From contig NZ_DIHC01000018.1 of NCBI RefSeq assembly GCF_002419965.1, positions 1 through 55,768 on the forward strand: a stretch of 55,768 bases of DNA. Direction: 5' to 3'. This DNA is from Pseudomonas sp. UBA5706. Its GTDB lineage: Bacteria; Pseudomonadota; Gammaproteobacteria; Pseudomonadales; Pseudomonadaceae. Shown piece after piece: positions 27,975-40,111 of the stretch; positions within the stretch are counted from its first letter, which is position 1; the number at the start of each line of letters is the position of its first letter. The position numbers were made by a program, and so were the translations under genes. The notes under the pieces are model-generated. The model had not been told where the DNA came from. It did no database searches and saw only the letters and a program-made list of their open reading frames with translations.

Positions 27975-28346
27975 CTACAGATGCTCGCCTTCGCGCATGG
28001 CTCGGCTAAGTCGCTTCGCCCGTTTGCGTGCGATTTGCGCCAGGTCCTTGGGAATGTCGATGGTGGCCTGCATGTCAGCCTTCAATGCATCCTGACTGGC
28101 GATCAGCCGATGGTCCCCAGGCGGGCAGTGGCAATGCACGAGCTGTCCATCTGTTGCGACCGCCACGACCTGATCGATATACGTGGGATTGCCTTGAGCG
28201 ATATAGCCGACCTGCTCACAGGCTGCACACCACACCGGATCGCCCATGCGCGCGAGCCTGCGCTCCTCCCAGACTTGCGTTCCTGACGTCTGCAGAACCA
28301 CGCCTGCGGTGGTGGTCGAGTCGCCTTCCCTGATTACCGATGTCAT
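27975..28346 (-). CDS. PAAR-domain protein (type VI spike tip), orphan
   Basis: 123 residues. The N-terminal 90 residues show the PAAR pattern: GDSTTTAGVVLQTSG, LARMGDPVWCAAC, then CHCPPGDHRLIASQD, with the Cys and His residues expected for the zinc at the cone tip. PAAR proteins sharpen the VgrG spike of type VI secretion systems and can carry effectors. The C-terminal tail (about 90-123, basic and helical) is too short for a known toxin. No vgrG, hcp or tss gene is in the window, so it would have to work with a system elsewhere. Confidence 0.75.
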   Translation of the reverse strand: MTSVIREGDSTTTAGVVLQTSGTQVWEERRLARMGDPVWCAACEQVGYIAQGNPTYIDQVVAVATDGQLVHCHCPPGDHRLIASQDALKADMQATIDIPKDLAQIARKRAKRLSRAMREGEHL

Positions 28347-28483
28347 CGTCGTCGCCTCCGAGTTATCCGTGTGAACGGCTAAACCCTAGGCAACGAATTC
28401 GATCCGCGTGAGTCGCGATTACGCATTCAGACATGTCCTACCGGCAAAGCAGGCAAGCGCTTCAATGGCTGAAGAATGCGCCG

Positions 28484-28918
28484 TCAGATCCCTTGGCTTG
28501 CCAGCCACGCGGTCAACTGCTGGCGCTGCATTGCGCCGCTCTGACGGGCTACCTCGCGACCGTTCTTGAACAGGATCAGGCTCGGAATCGAGCGAATGCC
28601 CAGTTGCGCTGACAGTTGCTGATTCGCTTCGCTGTCCAGCTTCGCCAACCGCACCCGCCCACTTAGTTGAGCCGCTGCCTGTTCGAAGGTGGGAGCGAAG
28701 GATTTACAAGGTCCGCACCACTCGGCCCAGACGTCGATCAACAGCGGCAAGTCGCCCTTTATCTGACTGGCGTAGTCGCTTTGTGTCAGGTTGAACGGCT
28801 TGGTCAGCAACACTGGCTGTTTACAGCGTCCGCACTTGGGCTGATCTGCCAGCCGCTCAGCGGGGATGCGATTCAGGCCATTACAGTGGGGGCAGGGGAT
28901 ATGAAGAGGCTCGGACAT
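28484..28918 (-). CDS. trxC: thioredoxin 2
   Basis: 144 residues. TrxC reduces protein disulfides in the cytoplasm and is typically induced by oxidative stress. The extra N-terminal zinc finger that separates it from TrxA is present: CPHC (9-12) and CGRC (29-32). The active site is WCGPC with cysteines 68 and 71. The cis-Pro loop is GIRSIPSLILF. The start is the ATG at 28918 (MSEPLHIPCPHC). It stands alone. Confidence 0.95.
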   Translation of the reverse strand: MSEPLHIPCPHCNGLNRIPAERLADQPKCGRCKQPVLLTKPFNLTQSDYASQIKGDLPLLIDVWAEWCGPCKSFAPTFEQAAAQLSGRVRLAKLDSEANQQLSAQLGIRSIPSLILFKNGREVARQSGAMQRQQLTAWLASQGI

Positions 28919-29430
28919 GTTGGCTACCTGGAAGAAGACTGATGACGGTTAAGTAGAGCCTGATAACGTGTTTATCAAGTTGAGGGCAGACTTAAGATCC
29001 ATCAGGCATCGGGCTCATGGGTACTGGATTGGCCCCAATCCTTTTGAGGGTCGCCAGGTTAGAGATCGACAGCGTTTCTGATGGCCGACTTGCAGGCCTA
29101 AATGCCCAGGCACTCAGTGTGCCGTCTTCACGATTTTCCCAACCCCATCGCTATTTAACAGCCGATTGCTTCGAATCTGGAGACAGCGAGCATTCCGCGA
29201 ATCGCGCTGTAATCACCCTGCATGCATTGCTGCTAGCTCCCCCCAATCCAGCTTTTTATCCGAAAGAACGCCCCGGTTGCCTGACCAGGTGCAAAGCAGC
29301 ACTGCACATTAGCTTGCCTGCCAGAGGGGCTTTGCTGTCAGATTTAGAAAAATAACTATCCATTCGAGTAGTTGTGCTGATGGCTAACAGCTGATTAGGT
29401 TTTCTCAGATCTAGCAAAAGGATGATCGGG
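28919..29430. other. 512-bp gap without a recognisable gene
   Basis: Short frames only, none with a ribosome site or recognisable motif. It is visibly less GC-rich than the flanks. Two small hairpins are seen: GGATTG-GCCC-CAATCC followed by TTTT (29027-29046) and GGCAC-TCAGT-GTGCC (29109-29123). The stretch leads into a frameshifted small gene, so it may be decayed or transferred DNA. Confidence 0.4.
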
Positions 29431-29755
29431 ATGAAAACTATCAAGCTGTTTAAAGCAGGAACTGTTGCATTGGTCTGACGGCAATGAGTTTTGCCCATGC
29501 AGGTCCGCAGGTCAGTATTACCTTTAAAAACAATGGGACCGCCACCGCGAGTTGCGATGTTTTGGGTAGTAGCGCCTATAGCTACGCCGAAGCCAATCCC
29601 AAGCCATTGGCGACAGTGGCCCCCAAGGGGAGCTTTTCAGTTCTTTACTCGCACGTTACTGGCGCTTACAGAAACACGAGTACGGTGCTGGGGTGGCAGA
29701 TGCTTTGTCCGCAAGCAATATCGACTGGCCGTTTTGCGTCACGACGAACAGCTAA
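29431..29755 (+). pseudogene. small exported protein broken by two frameshifts
   Basis: ATG at 29431 opens MKTIKLFKAGTVALV and stops at 29476. One base missing near 29475 (GTCTG for GTC-CTG) would continue it as LTAMSFAHA, completing a textbook Sec signal peptide ending AHA, then GPQVSITFKNNGTATASCD. A second missing base in the GGGG run at 29690-29693 would carry it through ADALSASNIDWPFCVTTNS to the TAA at 29753. Restored length is about 108 residues, with two cysteines in the mature part that could form a disulfide. The family is not recognised. Its 3' end overlaps the end of selO by 17 bp, convergently. It is a decayed gene or carries sequencing errors. Confidence 0.6.
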
Positions 29756-31202
29756 TCTCCAAATGCTTGCCCCAATCCGGCGGCCGCTGCGCGTAACTTT
29801 CCATCCCGACCTGCTCCTCGAACGGTTTGCACAGCACCTGATGCAGGCACCTGACTTCGCTGTAGTCACCCCGTTCGGCCGCTTCGATGGCGCGTTGAGC
29901 CAGATAGTTGCGCAGGATGTACAGCGGGTTGACCGCATGCATGCGGGTGCGGCGCTCGTCCTGGGTCGTTTCGGGCTCGCGCGCGATGCGGGCTTTGTAA
30001 GTCTCGCCCCAGGCATCGAAGCCAAGCATGTCGACGAAGTCGTCGCGCAGGCGGTTGACCGCTACGTCGGCAGCATTCTCGCCCAGGTGGCGGAAGAACA
30101 GGCTGTAATCGACGCCGCTGTTCTGCATCAGTTGCAACAGGCGGGCGATGAGGTCGGCGTCGTCGTCCTCGGCAGTGGTCAGGCCCAGTCGGCGGCGCAT
30201 CAAATCCAGGTAGTGGGCCTGATACAGCGGCAGAAACATCCCGAGCGCCTCACGCAGGGACTCGACACTGATGAACGGCGTGAGGGCCTGGGCTAGCGCG
30301 CTGAGGTTCCATTGGCCAATCGGCACCTGATTGCTGAAGGAATAGCGGCCTTCGTGGTCAGAGTGGTTGCAGATGAAATGCTGGTCGAAATCGTCAAGGA
30401 ACGCGAACGGGCCAAAGTCGAAGGTGATGCCCAGAATCGACATATTGTCGGTGTTCATCACGCCATGACAGAAGCCGTACGCCTGCCATTTGGCGATCAG
30501 TTCGGCCTGACGCTCGACGATGACCCGGAACATCGCCAGATACGGCTCGGGCTGCTCCTGACATTCGGCGTAGTGCAAGGACAGTACATGGTCAGCCAAT
30601 TCTTTAAGCTGATCGTTCTGCTGCGTATAAAAGAAATATTCGAGGCTGCCGAAGCGTACATGGCTTTGCGCAAGTCGCAGTACCATCGCCGCACGCTCCT
30701 GCGTCTCGCGCCAGACCGGTGTTGTCGAGCCGATCACACAGCCCGCGCGGCTGGTCGGGATGCCCAAGGCATGCAGCGCTTCGGAGGCAAGAAACTCGCG
30801 GATCGAGGAGCGCAGCACCGCGCGACCATCGCCCATGCGTGAATACGGGGTCTGCCCGGCACCCTTGAGGTGAAGGTCCCAATGCTCACCGGCGTCGTTG
30901 TAGACCTCGCCCAGCAGCAGGCCGCGACCATCGCCCAGGCGTGGGTTGTAGGCCCCAAACTGGTGACCGGAATAAACCATCGCCCTCGGATCTGCCTCAG
31001 CCCACAGCTTATGACCGCTGAACAGCTCTGCGAACACCGGCTCTTCGGCCTGCGAGGGGTCCAGATCCAGCAACGCCAGCGCTGCCTCGCTTGCGACCAC
31101 AAGACGGGGTTCGACGATGGGCTCGGGCAATACGGACGTGGAAAACGCGTCCCCCAGGCGGGCGAAACGGTTATCGAAGGTCAACTCGTCGAGGGCTTTC
31201 AA
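29739..31202 (-). CDS. selO: protein adenylyltransferase SelO (YdiU family)
   Basis: 487 residues, the normal family length. SelO is a pseudokinase-fold enzyme that transfers AMP from ATP to Ser, Thr or Tyr of proteins and is linked to redox stress in E. coli. The Gly-rich region YNPRLGDGRGLLLGEV and the downstream NTDNMSILGITFDFGPFAFLD, where the metal-binding Asn and Asp lie in the inverted nucleotide site, are intact. It follows mscK by 48 bp in the same direction, so it is probably the last gene of a cvrA-mscK-selO run. Confidence 0.93.
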   Translation of the reverse strand: MKALDELTFDNRFARLGDAFSTSVLPEPIVEPRLVVASEAALALLDLDPSQAEEPVFAELFSGHKLWAEADPRAMVYSGHQFGAYNPRLGDGRGLLLGEVYNDAGEHWDLHLKGAGQTPYSRMGDGRAVLRSSIREFLASEALHALGIPTSRAGCVIGSTTPVWRETQERAAMVLRLAQSHVRFGSLEYFFYTQQNDQLKELADHVLSLHYAECQEQPEPYLAMFRVIVERQAELIAKWQAYGFCHGVMNTDNMSILGITFDFGPFAFLDDFDQHFICNHSDHEGRYSFSNQVPIGQWNLSALAQALTPFISVESLREALGMFLPLYQAHYLDLMRRRLGLTTAEDDDADLIARLLQLMQNSGVDYSLFFRHLGENAADVAVNRLRDDFVDMLGFDAWGETYKARIAREPETTQDERRTRMHAVNPLYILRNYLAQRAIEAAERGDYSEVRCLHQVLCKPFEEQVGMESYAQRPPDWGKHLEISCSS

Positions 31203-31250
31203 GGGACGCCTCCAGCAAAATGTCCGACCATTCTGCTGGGATTTGTCCGG

Positions 31251-34625
<3,375 letters not shown>

Positions 34626-34655
34626 CGGGTCGAACGATCAGGAAAGGTAAGCAGT

Positions 34656-36398
34656 TTAGAGGAACAACCCGGGACCTGGGCGGCTTCCTTCGGGGAATCT
34701 GACGCCCACTTTGAGGATCTTGTTCCCCTCCATAACTGCAACGGTCCAAATGGTTCCGTTCCATTCGATCTGGTCGCCGACGATGGGAGCGCCACGATTT
34801 TTCTGAATGATGAATTGGCTCAGCGGCATATTCGCGTCCAGGCCGTCGAGCTTCAAGCCGTACAACGCTGCGACAGCGCCCAGTTGTGCATCCCCCTCGA
34901 GGACGAAGTCGCCGAAGAAACGCAAATCCAGACCACGTTGCGGTGCCTGACTGAACAGCTTGCCAAGGGCCGGAAGGTCGTGTTCATGGCCAATGACGCA
35001 CAGCAGGTCACCGGTTTCCAACACCGTACTACCCGACGGATGGAGCAGTTGCTCACCGCGAAACAGGGCTGCGATGCGCGTGCCTTCAGGCATTTTCAGC
35101 TCGCGCAGGGCAGCACCGATGCACCATTTCTCCGCACCGAGGCGATAAACGAACAGCTCCCATTCGCTGGTGACGTGAACCTCCAGCGCTGCCCGAGAGA
35201 TCGGCGCAGGATCAGGCGGAACGGTCACCTTCAGCCACTTGGCCATCCACGGCAGGCTCGTGCCCTGAACCAGCAGCGAGACCAGCACGATGAAGAACGC
35301 CAGATTGAAGAACAGTTGCGCGTGGGGCAGGCCAGCCATCAACGGGAACACTGCCAGAATGATCGGCACCGCCCCGCGCAGGCCCACCCAGGCGATAAAC
35401 GCCTTTTCACGTCCGTGGAACACCCTGAACGGCAGCAGGCCCGCCAGAACCGACAGTGGGCGCGCCACCAGAATCATCCACAACGCCAGACCCAGCGCAG
35501 GCAGCGCAATGGGCAGCAGGTCGTGAGGCGTAACCAGCAGGCCAAGCACCAAAAACATGCCGATCTGGGCCAGCCAGGCCATGCCGTCGAGCATGTGCAG
35601 GATGCCGTGGCGGCTACGAATAGGCTTGTTACCCAGCACCAGACCGCAGAGGTAAACGGCCAGGAAGCCGCTGCCGTGGATAGCGTTGGTCAAGGCAAAC
35701 ACTGCCAGTCCGCCCGCGATGACAAGGATCGGATAAAGGCCGTTGGCCAGATTGATGCGGTTGACCAGTTGCAGCATCAGCCAGCCGCCACCCAGGCCAA
35801 TGATGGCGCCGATGCCGAATTCCTGAATCAGATGCCCCAACAGGCTCCAGTGCAGCCCGGTCTGGCCGCTGGAAAGCATGTCGATGAGGGTTACGGTGAG
35901 GAACACCGCCATTGGATCGTTACTGCCGGACTCGATTTCCAGGCTGGCGGTTACCCGCTCGTTAAGGCCCTTGCCGCCCAGCAACGAGAACACTGCCGCG
36001 GCGTCCGTGGAGCCGACAATGGCGCCGATCAGCAAGCCCTGGATGATGTTCAGGTCGAACAGCCAGGCCGCGACCATGCCGGTCAAACCGGTGGTAATCA
36101 GAACGCCGACGGTTGCCAGCGAAAGTGCGGGCCAGAGCGCCACCCGGAAACTCGCCACCCGTGTTCGCAACCCGCCATCGAGCAGGATGACCGCCAGTGC
36201 GAGGTTGCCGACCAGATAGGCCGTCGGGTAGTTATCGAAAATGATGCCGCCGCCATCGACCCCCGCTGCCATGCCGACCGCGAGGATGATGACCAGAATC
36301 GGGATACCCAGACGTGAAGACAGCGAGCTGACCAGAATACTTGCGCCCACCAGCAACGCGCCGATCAGGAACAGGCTGTTGATGGTCGTGGCATCCAA
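34656..36398 (-). CDS. cvrA: K+/H+ antiporter, CPA1 family (CvrA/NhaP2)
   Basis: About 580 residues from a TTG at 36398, chosen because GGAGT lies upstream and the family begins MDATTINSLFLIGALLVG; the frame is open 17 codons further. Twelve or so membrane helices hold the ion-binding motif in the GSTDAAAVFSLL and SGSNDPMAVFLTV regions, with conserved Asp residues. The cytoplasmic tail carries a TrkA-C-like RCK domain (about 400-490) and a CorC/HlyC-type transporter-associated domain (to about 580). It likely exports K+ in exchange for protons to protect against alkaline pH or K+ overload. Confidence 0.88.
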   Translation of the reverse strand: MDATTINSLFLIGALLVGASILVSSLSSRLGIPILVIILAVGMAAGVDGGGIIFDNYPTAYLVGNLALAVILLDGGLRTRVASFRVALWPALSLATVGVLITTGLTGMVAAWLFDLNIIQGLLIGAIVGSTDAAAVFSLLGGKGLNERVTASLEIESGSNDPMAVFLTVTLIDMLSSGQTGLHWSLLGHLIQEFGIGAIIGLGGGWLMLQLVNRINLANGLYPILVIAGGLAVFALTNAIHGSGFLAVYLCGLVLGNKPIRSRHGILHMLDGMAWLAQIGMFLVLGLLVTPHDLLPIALPALGLALWMILVARPLSVLAGLLPFRVFHGREKAFIAWVGLRGAVPIILAVFPLMAGLPHAQLFFNLAFFIVLVSLLVQGTSLPWMAKWLKVTVPPDPAPISRAALEVHVTSEWELFVYRLGAEKWCIGAALRELKMPEGTRIAALFRGEQLLHPSGSTVLETGDLLCVIGHEHDLPALGKLFSQAPQRGLDLRFFGDFVLEGDAQLGAVAALYGLKLDGLDANMPLSQFIIQKNRGAPIVGDQIEWNGTIWTVAVMEGNKILKVGVRFPEGSRPGPGLFL

Positions 36399-36630
36399 GG
36401 GCGGTACTCCAGACAAAAGAAATATCAAACGCATCCGCGAGCTGACCATGCAGCCCGCGTGCCAACGGATTTAACCCGTTGAATTGGCTCACTGTCAAAG
36501 CTTAATCCCGCTTATCGCCGATAGAAGCTCGCCTTTGTCTAGTGCAGATCCTGTGCGCAGACGAGGTAAATAACTAATGCACAATGTGTCACCGCAGGGC
36601 TCAAGCTAAGGTCTTCTACAACTGACATGG

Positions 36631-39600
36631 ATGTCGAGAATGATGAATGGACTCAATCACCTATTGCTTAACAGTGGTGCGCGCAGTCGCGCGCGTAATG
36701 CGTTGCCGCGCGGAACGAATGGGATGCAGGGCGAGCATGCGCCACGTGTCGACCACTACGACGGCGGCACCGTCAACCAGGTCCTCGCGGATCGTTCTTT
36801 TCATGCGGCTGATCTCAACCAGCACGCCGGGGCCGGGGCGCCTGCTCCGCTTCTTCTGCAAGACTTCATCGCCCGCCAGAACGTGCGGTACTACGCCCCT
36901 CACGGGTTCGCCTTCCTCAAAGCCAAAGAGTTCGTTGCACAGCATCTTGGCGATGGCACCAGCCCCGATCAGTTGCTGCTAACGACGCTTTATATCCGGG
37001 AGCCTGACCAGGCGCCGAAGCGGGCCGGGATCGCATACTCCATGACCCTGACCGACGCCTTGCTGCGCAACTGGCAGCAGGAAGGTAACGGTCAGTTCTT
37101 CGAGCATCTGGGGCATTTGCGTCCGTACCGAGAAGGCGGCTATACGGTGCGAGTGTCCCCGGTGCCGCCCGATCTGGTGGATTGCTTCGCCTATGAGGCC
37201 ATTTACCGCAAGACCGAGCCTCAGCGATTTGACGCATCGACCCATGTCCCTGTCGATCCGAAGGTGTTCAAGCGATTCGTCTGGGAAGCTGACCTGCAAT
37301 CGCGTTACCAGGCATCGCTGAAGACGTTCTGGCGCACGCATGGCGCTGATTACAACCTGTTGCTCAAGTCGTCGCTTCTGAAGTCAGCCTTTGTGCAGCA
37401 CGAGGAAGGGTCGTTAAGTGCCGCTTACAAGGACCTGGTACTGGAGGCGTTGGGGCTCGACCAGCGACAGCGTTGGGAAACACTGGCTTTCGATGCATTC
37501 AGAGATGCGCCCCTTGCCTCGACGATCACGTTCCGCGAGCTTGTTCTGTACCGATATGCATCAACTGACATCATCGTCATCGAGCATGAAGAAACTGGCC
37601 GTTTGGTCATGTACATCCCCGGTAATTCCTCCCCGCTGCATGGCTTCAAGGACATGTCAGAGTTGCGCGGCTGGATTGTCTGTCAATGCAAGGACGTGCG
37701 TCGGCGCAAATCCCTGGAGGCTCATTTCAAGGTAGCGGATGAGCCTGACGGTTACTTCCTCAGCGGTTTGCAGACGACGCTTGCGGGTTTGGCTGCGCAG
37801 CCGCATCGACTCAACGACGCGACCGGCCATTGGTGGCCGTCCAAAGAGATAACCCTGGGCGCGGCACTGTCGCCATGGCCGTTCTCGCACTTTAAAAAAA
37901 GCTTGCAGGACCGTCTGGCCTCGGACGGCCTGCAGCTCATCCGCAGCCGTAAAGACCACAACAAGGAAGTTGCCGCGCTGGTCCTGAGCAATGCAATCGC
38001 GGTGACCGGTGCAATCGCCATGGTGGTGCCTTACCTCTGGGCACCTCTGGCGGCCATGTCTGTGGCATTGGCTGGCCTGGGTGCTGACGAGTTGGTCAAT
38101 GGCAGGACCCTTGAAGAAAAACAACAGGGTGCCGGACGTATCGTCTTCGGTTTGTTGAATGCTGTGCCTGTAAGCCTGGAGGGAGGCGTGGCGGCCAGAC
38201 GCCTCTTGGGCGCGGCAGTGCGTGTGGGGGATGAAATCGCGCCGGGAGCGGCGGATGAGGTCGGGCAGATGATCCAGGGGCGCAGTGCCGGCGAGCAAAC
38301 GATGGCCCTCGGCAAGCTGCAACGGGCTGAAGAGCAGTTGGTCAGGGAAGCACAGGAGCAGGCCGGCGAGTCAGTGAGTGAAAAAGCCTTGAGACGGCTT
38401 GGAGAAGAGCAGCAGCGACGGGATCTCAAGGTTCATCATGAGGCCATTTATGACAGCGTTGTCGCGTTTGGTGCGGAGCCTGAAGGCCTTCGCTCGCTAC
38501 GGCCATACCTGCGAGCTGAACTGGCGCCGTTCGAATACAACACGCCCTTCGAACCGGGTGGCGTCTGGCAGATCGATGATTTCGGCGCTGTTTACACCGT
38601 CACGGATAGGGCGTCTGGCACGACGCGTTATTTCGCCCGAGTGCATTCGAAAGTGTATCCAGTCGAGCGGGTCAACGCTTACAAGCAATACCGAATCTTT
38701 TCAATGGACGACTCAACCCTCAAAGGCCCCTATATCAAGCAAGCGAAGGGCTATTACTCGGACATTGACGTCAAGCCTGGGCTGCGTGGTGGTGACAGTT
38801 ACATCCAAATGGCACCTGACATAGGCATGATGCCCGAGGTCGGGAAGCCGGGTATCGTGCTGGCGACTGCGCAGGCTCGACTGCTCACCGATATCGCCAT
38901 GGACGGTATCGAGATACGCAGCGCCGGGGATGGGTGGGGCAATCTGGTCGATCGGCATTTCGCCAACGGTATTCCGGTTTCGTATGACGCGGATGTCGGC
39001 TGCTGGCGAGTCAATGTCAAAGAGGTGATGTGGCTCAATAACAAAGGTGTCTGGAAGCGAGGCAGTCTCAAGGCGTTCGTTAAAGCCAGACCCTCTCTCG
39101 ATCGTCCGGTCAAGTGGTTCCGCTACCAGTTCCCGCGCTTGCCTGGCTATCCAAAAAACCCGCAAGCCGTGGAAAGGACAGTCCATCAGATCTGGCTGGG
39201 GGCCAGGCCGCCTCGCGCAGGGTTGATCGACACGATCAAGAAAAATATCGAAAACAACCCTGATCTCAAATTCGTTTTCCACATCGACATTGATAATGCG
39301 GCAGCCAATGGCCATTTGCAGGGGTTGCGAACAGCGTTCGCTGACCATCCCAATATGGTGATTTCGCCCCTTGAGGAAGAGTCGTTCTTTGCGCGCTTTC
39401 TCGATGAGGAGCACACCGGTGTGCCTTTTCGGTACTTCCGTGAAGGCGACGGACAAAATCTGGCTGCGGCGTCGGACGTTTTGAGATACCGCCTGATGCG
39501 TGAATACGGAGGCATTTACATGGATTGCGATGATGTAATCGTGGGGCCCTTTGCGGGTGCGGCGCTTGATGCGGGGCCAAGCGATGTCTTGATGGGGGCC

Positions 39601-40005
39601 CCCGTTTCGTCGCCGCATATGTCTTATTTCGGCCCGGGAAACAGCCATTTTGCCAGCCAGCCAGGTAATCCTGTCTTGAGGGCGGTGGAAGAGGAACTCT
39701 ATTCGCGATTCATCGCTGAGCGTGAGGCCATCGACGAGTTGTCGAAGATGGGCTCAGTAAAAGTCGACGGGATCGACCCCTATATGTCCAGGATTTTCGA
39801 CGTGACGGGACCGCAGCTTCTTCTCGACACGCTCAAGCGGGTACGCCCGGACTATGCAGACCTACTGGATGGTCAGCTCAGACCGACTCCCGGCATCAGG
39901 GCATCGGCCTACGAGGACCTCTATCATGATGTGACAGCATTCTATGCCCCCTTCGGATCAAGATTGAAGATAACCGCGGGCGTAGAAAACTCCTGGAGAC
40001 GGTGA
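36631..40005 (+). CDS. large toxin-like protein: dermonecrotic-toxin-type region plus TcdA/TcdB-type glycosyltransferase
   Basis: 1,124 residues. Residues about 75-400 follow the dermonecrotic toxin domain common in Pseudomonas (DUF6543-like: QSRYQASLKTFWRTHGADYN, LLKSAFVQHEEGSLSAAYKDL). A hydrophobic pair at 447-489 could insert in membranes. A helical stretch (550-600) and a beta-rich middle follow. From 850 a glycosyltransferase domain begins with VHQIWLG (851-857) and contains AASDVLRYRLMREYGGIYMDCDD, where D965-C966-D967 is the DxD metal/UDP-sugar motif of TcdA/TcdB-type enzymes. It probably sugar-modifies a host or rival protein. No signal peptide, GGAACC-type hrp box, immunity gene or secretion gene is seen nearby. 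The start is uncertain: ATGs at 36631, 36640 and 36643, no strong ribosome site. Confidence 0.8.
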   Translation: MSRMMNGLNHLLLNSGARSRARNALPRGTNGMQGEHAPRVDHYDGGTVNQVLADRSFHAADLNQHAGAGAPAPLLLQDFIARQNVRYYAPHGFAFLKAKEFVAQHLGDGTSPDQLLLTTLYIREPDQAPKRAGIAYSMTLTDALLRNWQQEGNGQFFEHLGHLRPYREGGYTVRVSPVPPDLVDCFAYEAIYRKTEPQRFDASTHVPVDPKVFKRFVWEADLQSRYQASLKTFWRTHGADYNLLLKSSLLKSAFVQHEEGSLSAAYKDLVLEALGLDQRQRWETLAFDAFRDAPLASTITFRELVLYRYASTDIIVIEHEETGRLVMYIPGNSSPLHGFKDMSELRGWIVCQCKDVRRRKSLEAHFKVADEPDGYFLSGLQTTLAGLAAQPHRLNDATGHWWPSKEITLGAALSPWPFSHFKKSLQDRLASDGLQLIRSRKDHNKEVAALVLSNAIAVTGAIAMVVPYLWAPLAAMSVALAGLGADELVNGRTLEEKQQGAGRIVFGLLNAVPVSLEGGVAARRLLGAAVRVGDEIAPGAADEVGQMIQGRSAGEQTMALGKLQRAEEQLVREAQEQAGESVSEKALRRLGEEQQRRDLKVHHEAIYDSVVAFGAEPEGLRSLRPYLRAELAPFEYNTPFEPGGVWQIDDFGAVYTVTDRASGTTRYFARVHSKVYPVERVNAYKQYRIFSMDDSTLKGPYIKQAKGYYSDIDVKPGLRGGDSYIQMAPDIGMMPEVGKPGIVLATAQARLLTDIAMDGIEIRSAGDGWGNLVDRHFANGIPVSYDADVGCWRVNVKEVMWLNNKGVWKRGSLKAFVKARPSLDRPVKWFRYQFPRLPGYPKNPQAVERTVHQIWLGARPPRAGLIDTIKKNIENNPDLKFVFHIDIDNAAANGHLQGLRTAFADHPNMVISPLEEESFFARFLDEEHTGVPFRYFREGDGQNLAAASDVLRYRLMREYGGIYMDCDDVIVGPFAGAALDAGPSDVLMGAPVSSPHMSYFGPGNSHFASQPGNPVLRAVEEELYSRFIAEREAIDELSKMGSVKVDGIDPYMSRIFDVTGPQLLLDTLKRVRPDYADLLDGQLRPTPGIRASAYEDLYHDVTAFYAPFGSRLKITAGVENSWRR

Positions 40006-40070
40006 CGTGCGAATATTCTGAACAGTGTTGCCTGACATGCGCTCTGGCCAAGCTGACGGGAGGTCTGTTT

Positions 40071-40094
40071 GGCCTCCGATCAGGCCTTTCTTTT
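40071..40094 (+). terminator. probable terminator of the toxin gene
   Basis: GGCCT-CCGATC-AGGCC followed by TTTCTTTT forms a short terminator stem. An overlapping alternative stem GGAGGTC-TGTTT-GGCCTCC (40059-40077) uses the same bases. Confidence 0.5.
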
Positions 40095-40111
40095 GCTGAA
40101 GGAAACCGGAT

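Noticed and set aside
29484..30296. 270-codon frame reading from the small secreted protein into selO
   Set aside because: Only the first 70 codons look like protein; the remainder is the antisense of selO. The chimera arises from the second frameshift.
34815..36317. 500-codon open frame on the plus strand
   Set aside because: Antisense of the cvrA antiporter; Gln/His/Arg-rich composition is typical of GC-rich shadow frames.
36399..36630. hrp box (GGAACC-N15/17-CCAC) ahead of the toxin gene
   Set aside because: Looked for because type III effectors of P. syringae have one; no GGAACC half is present in this gap.
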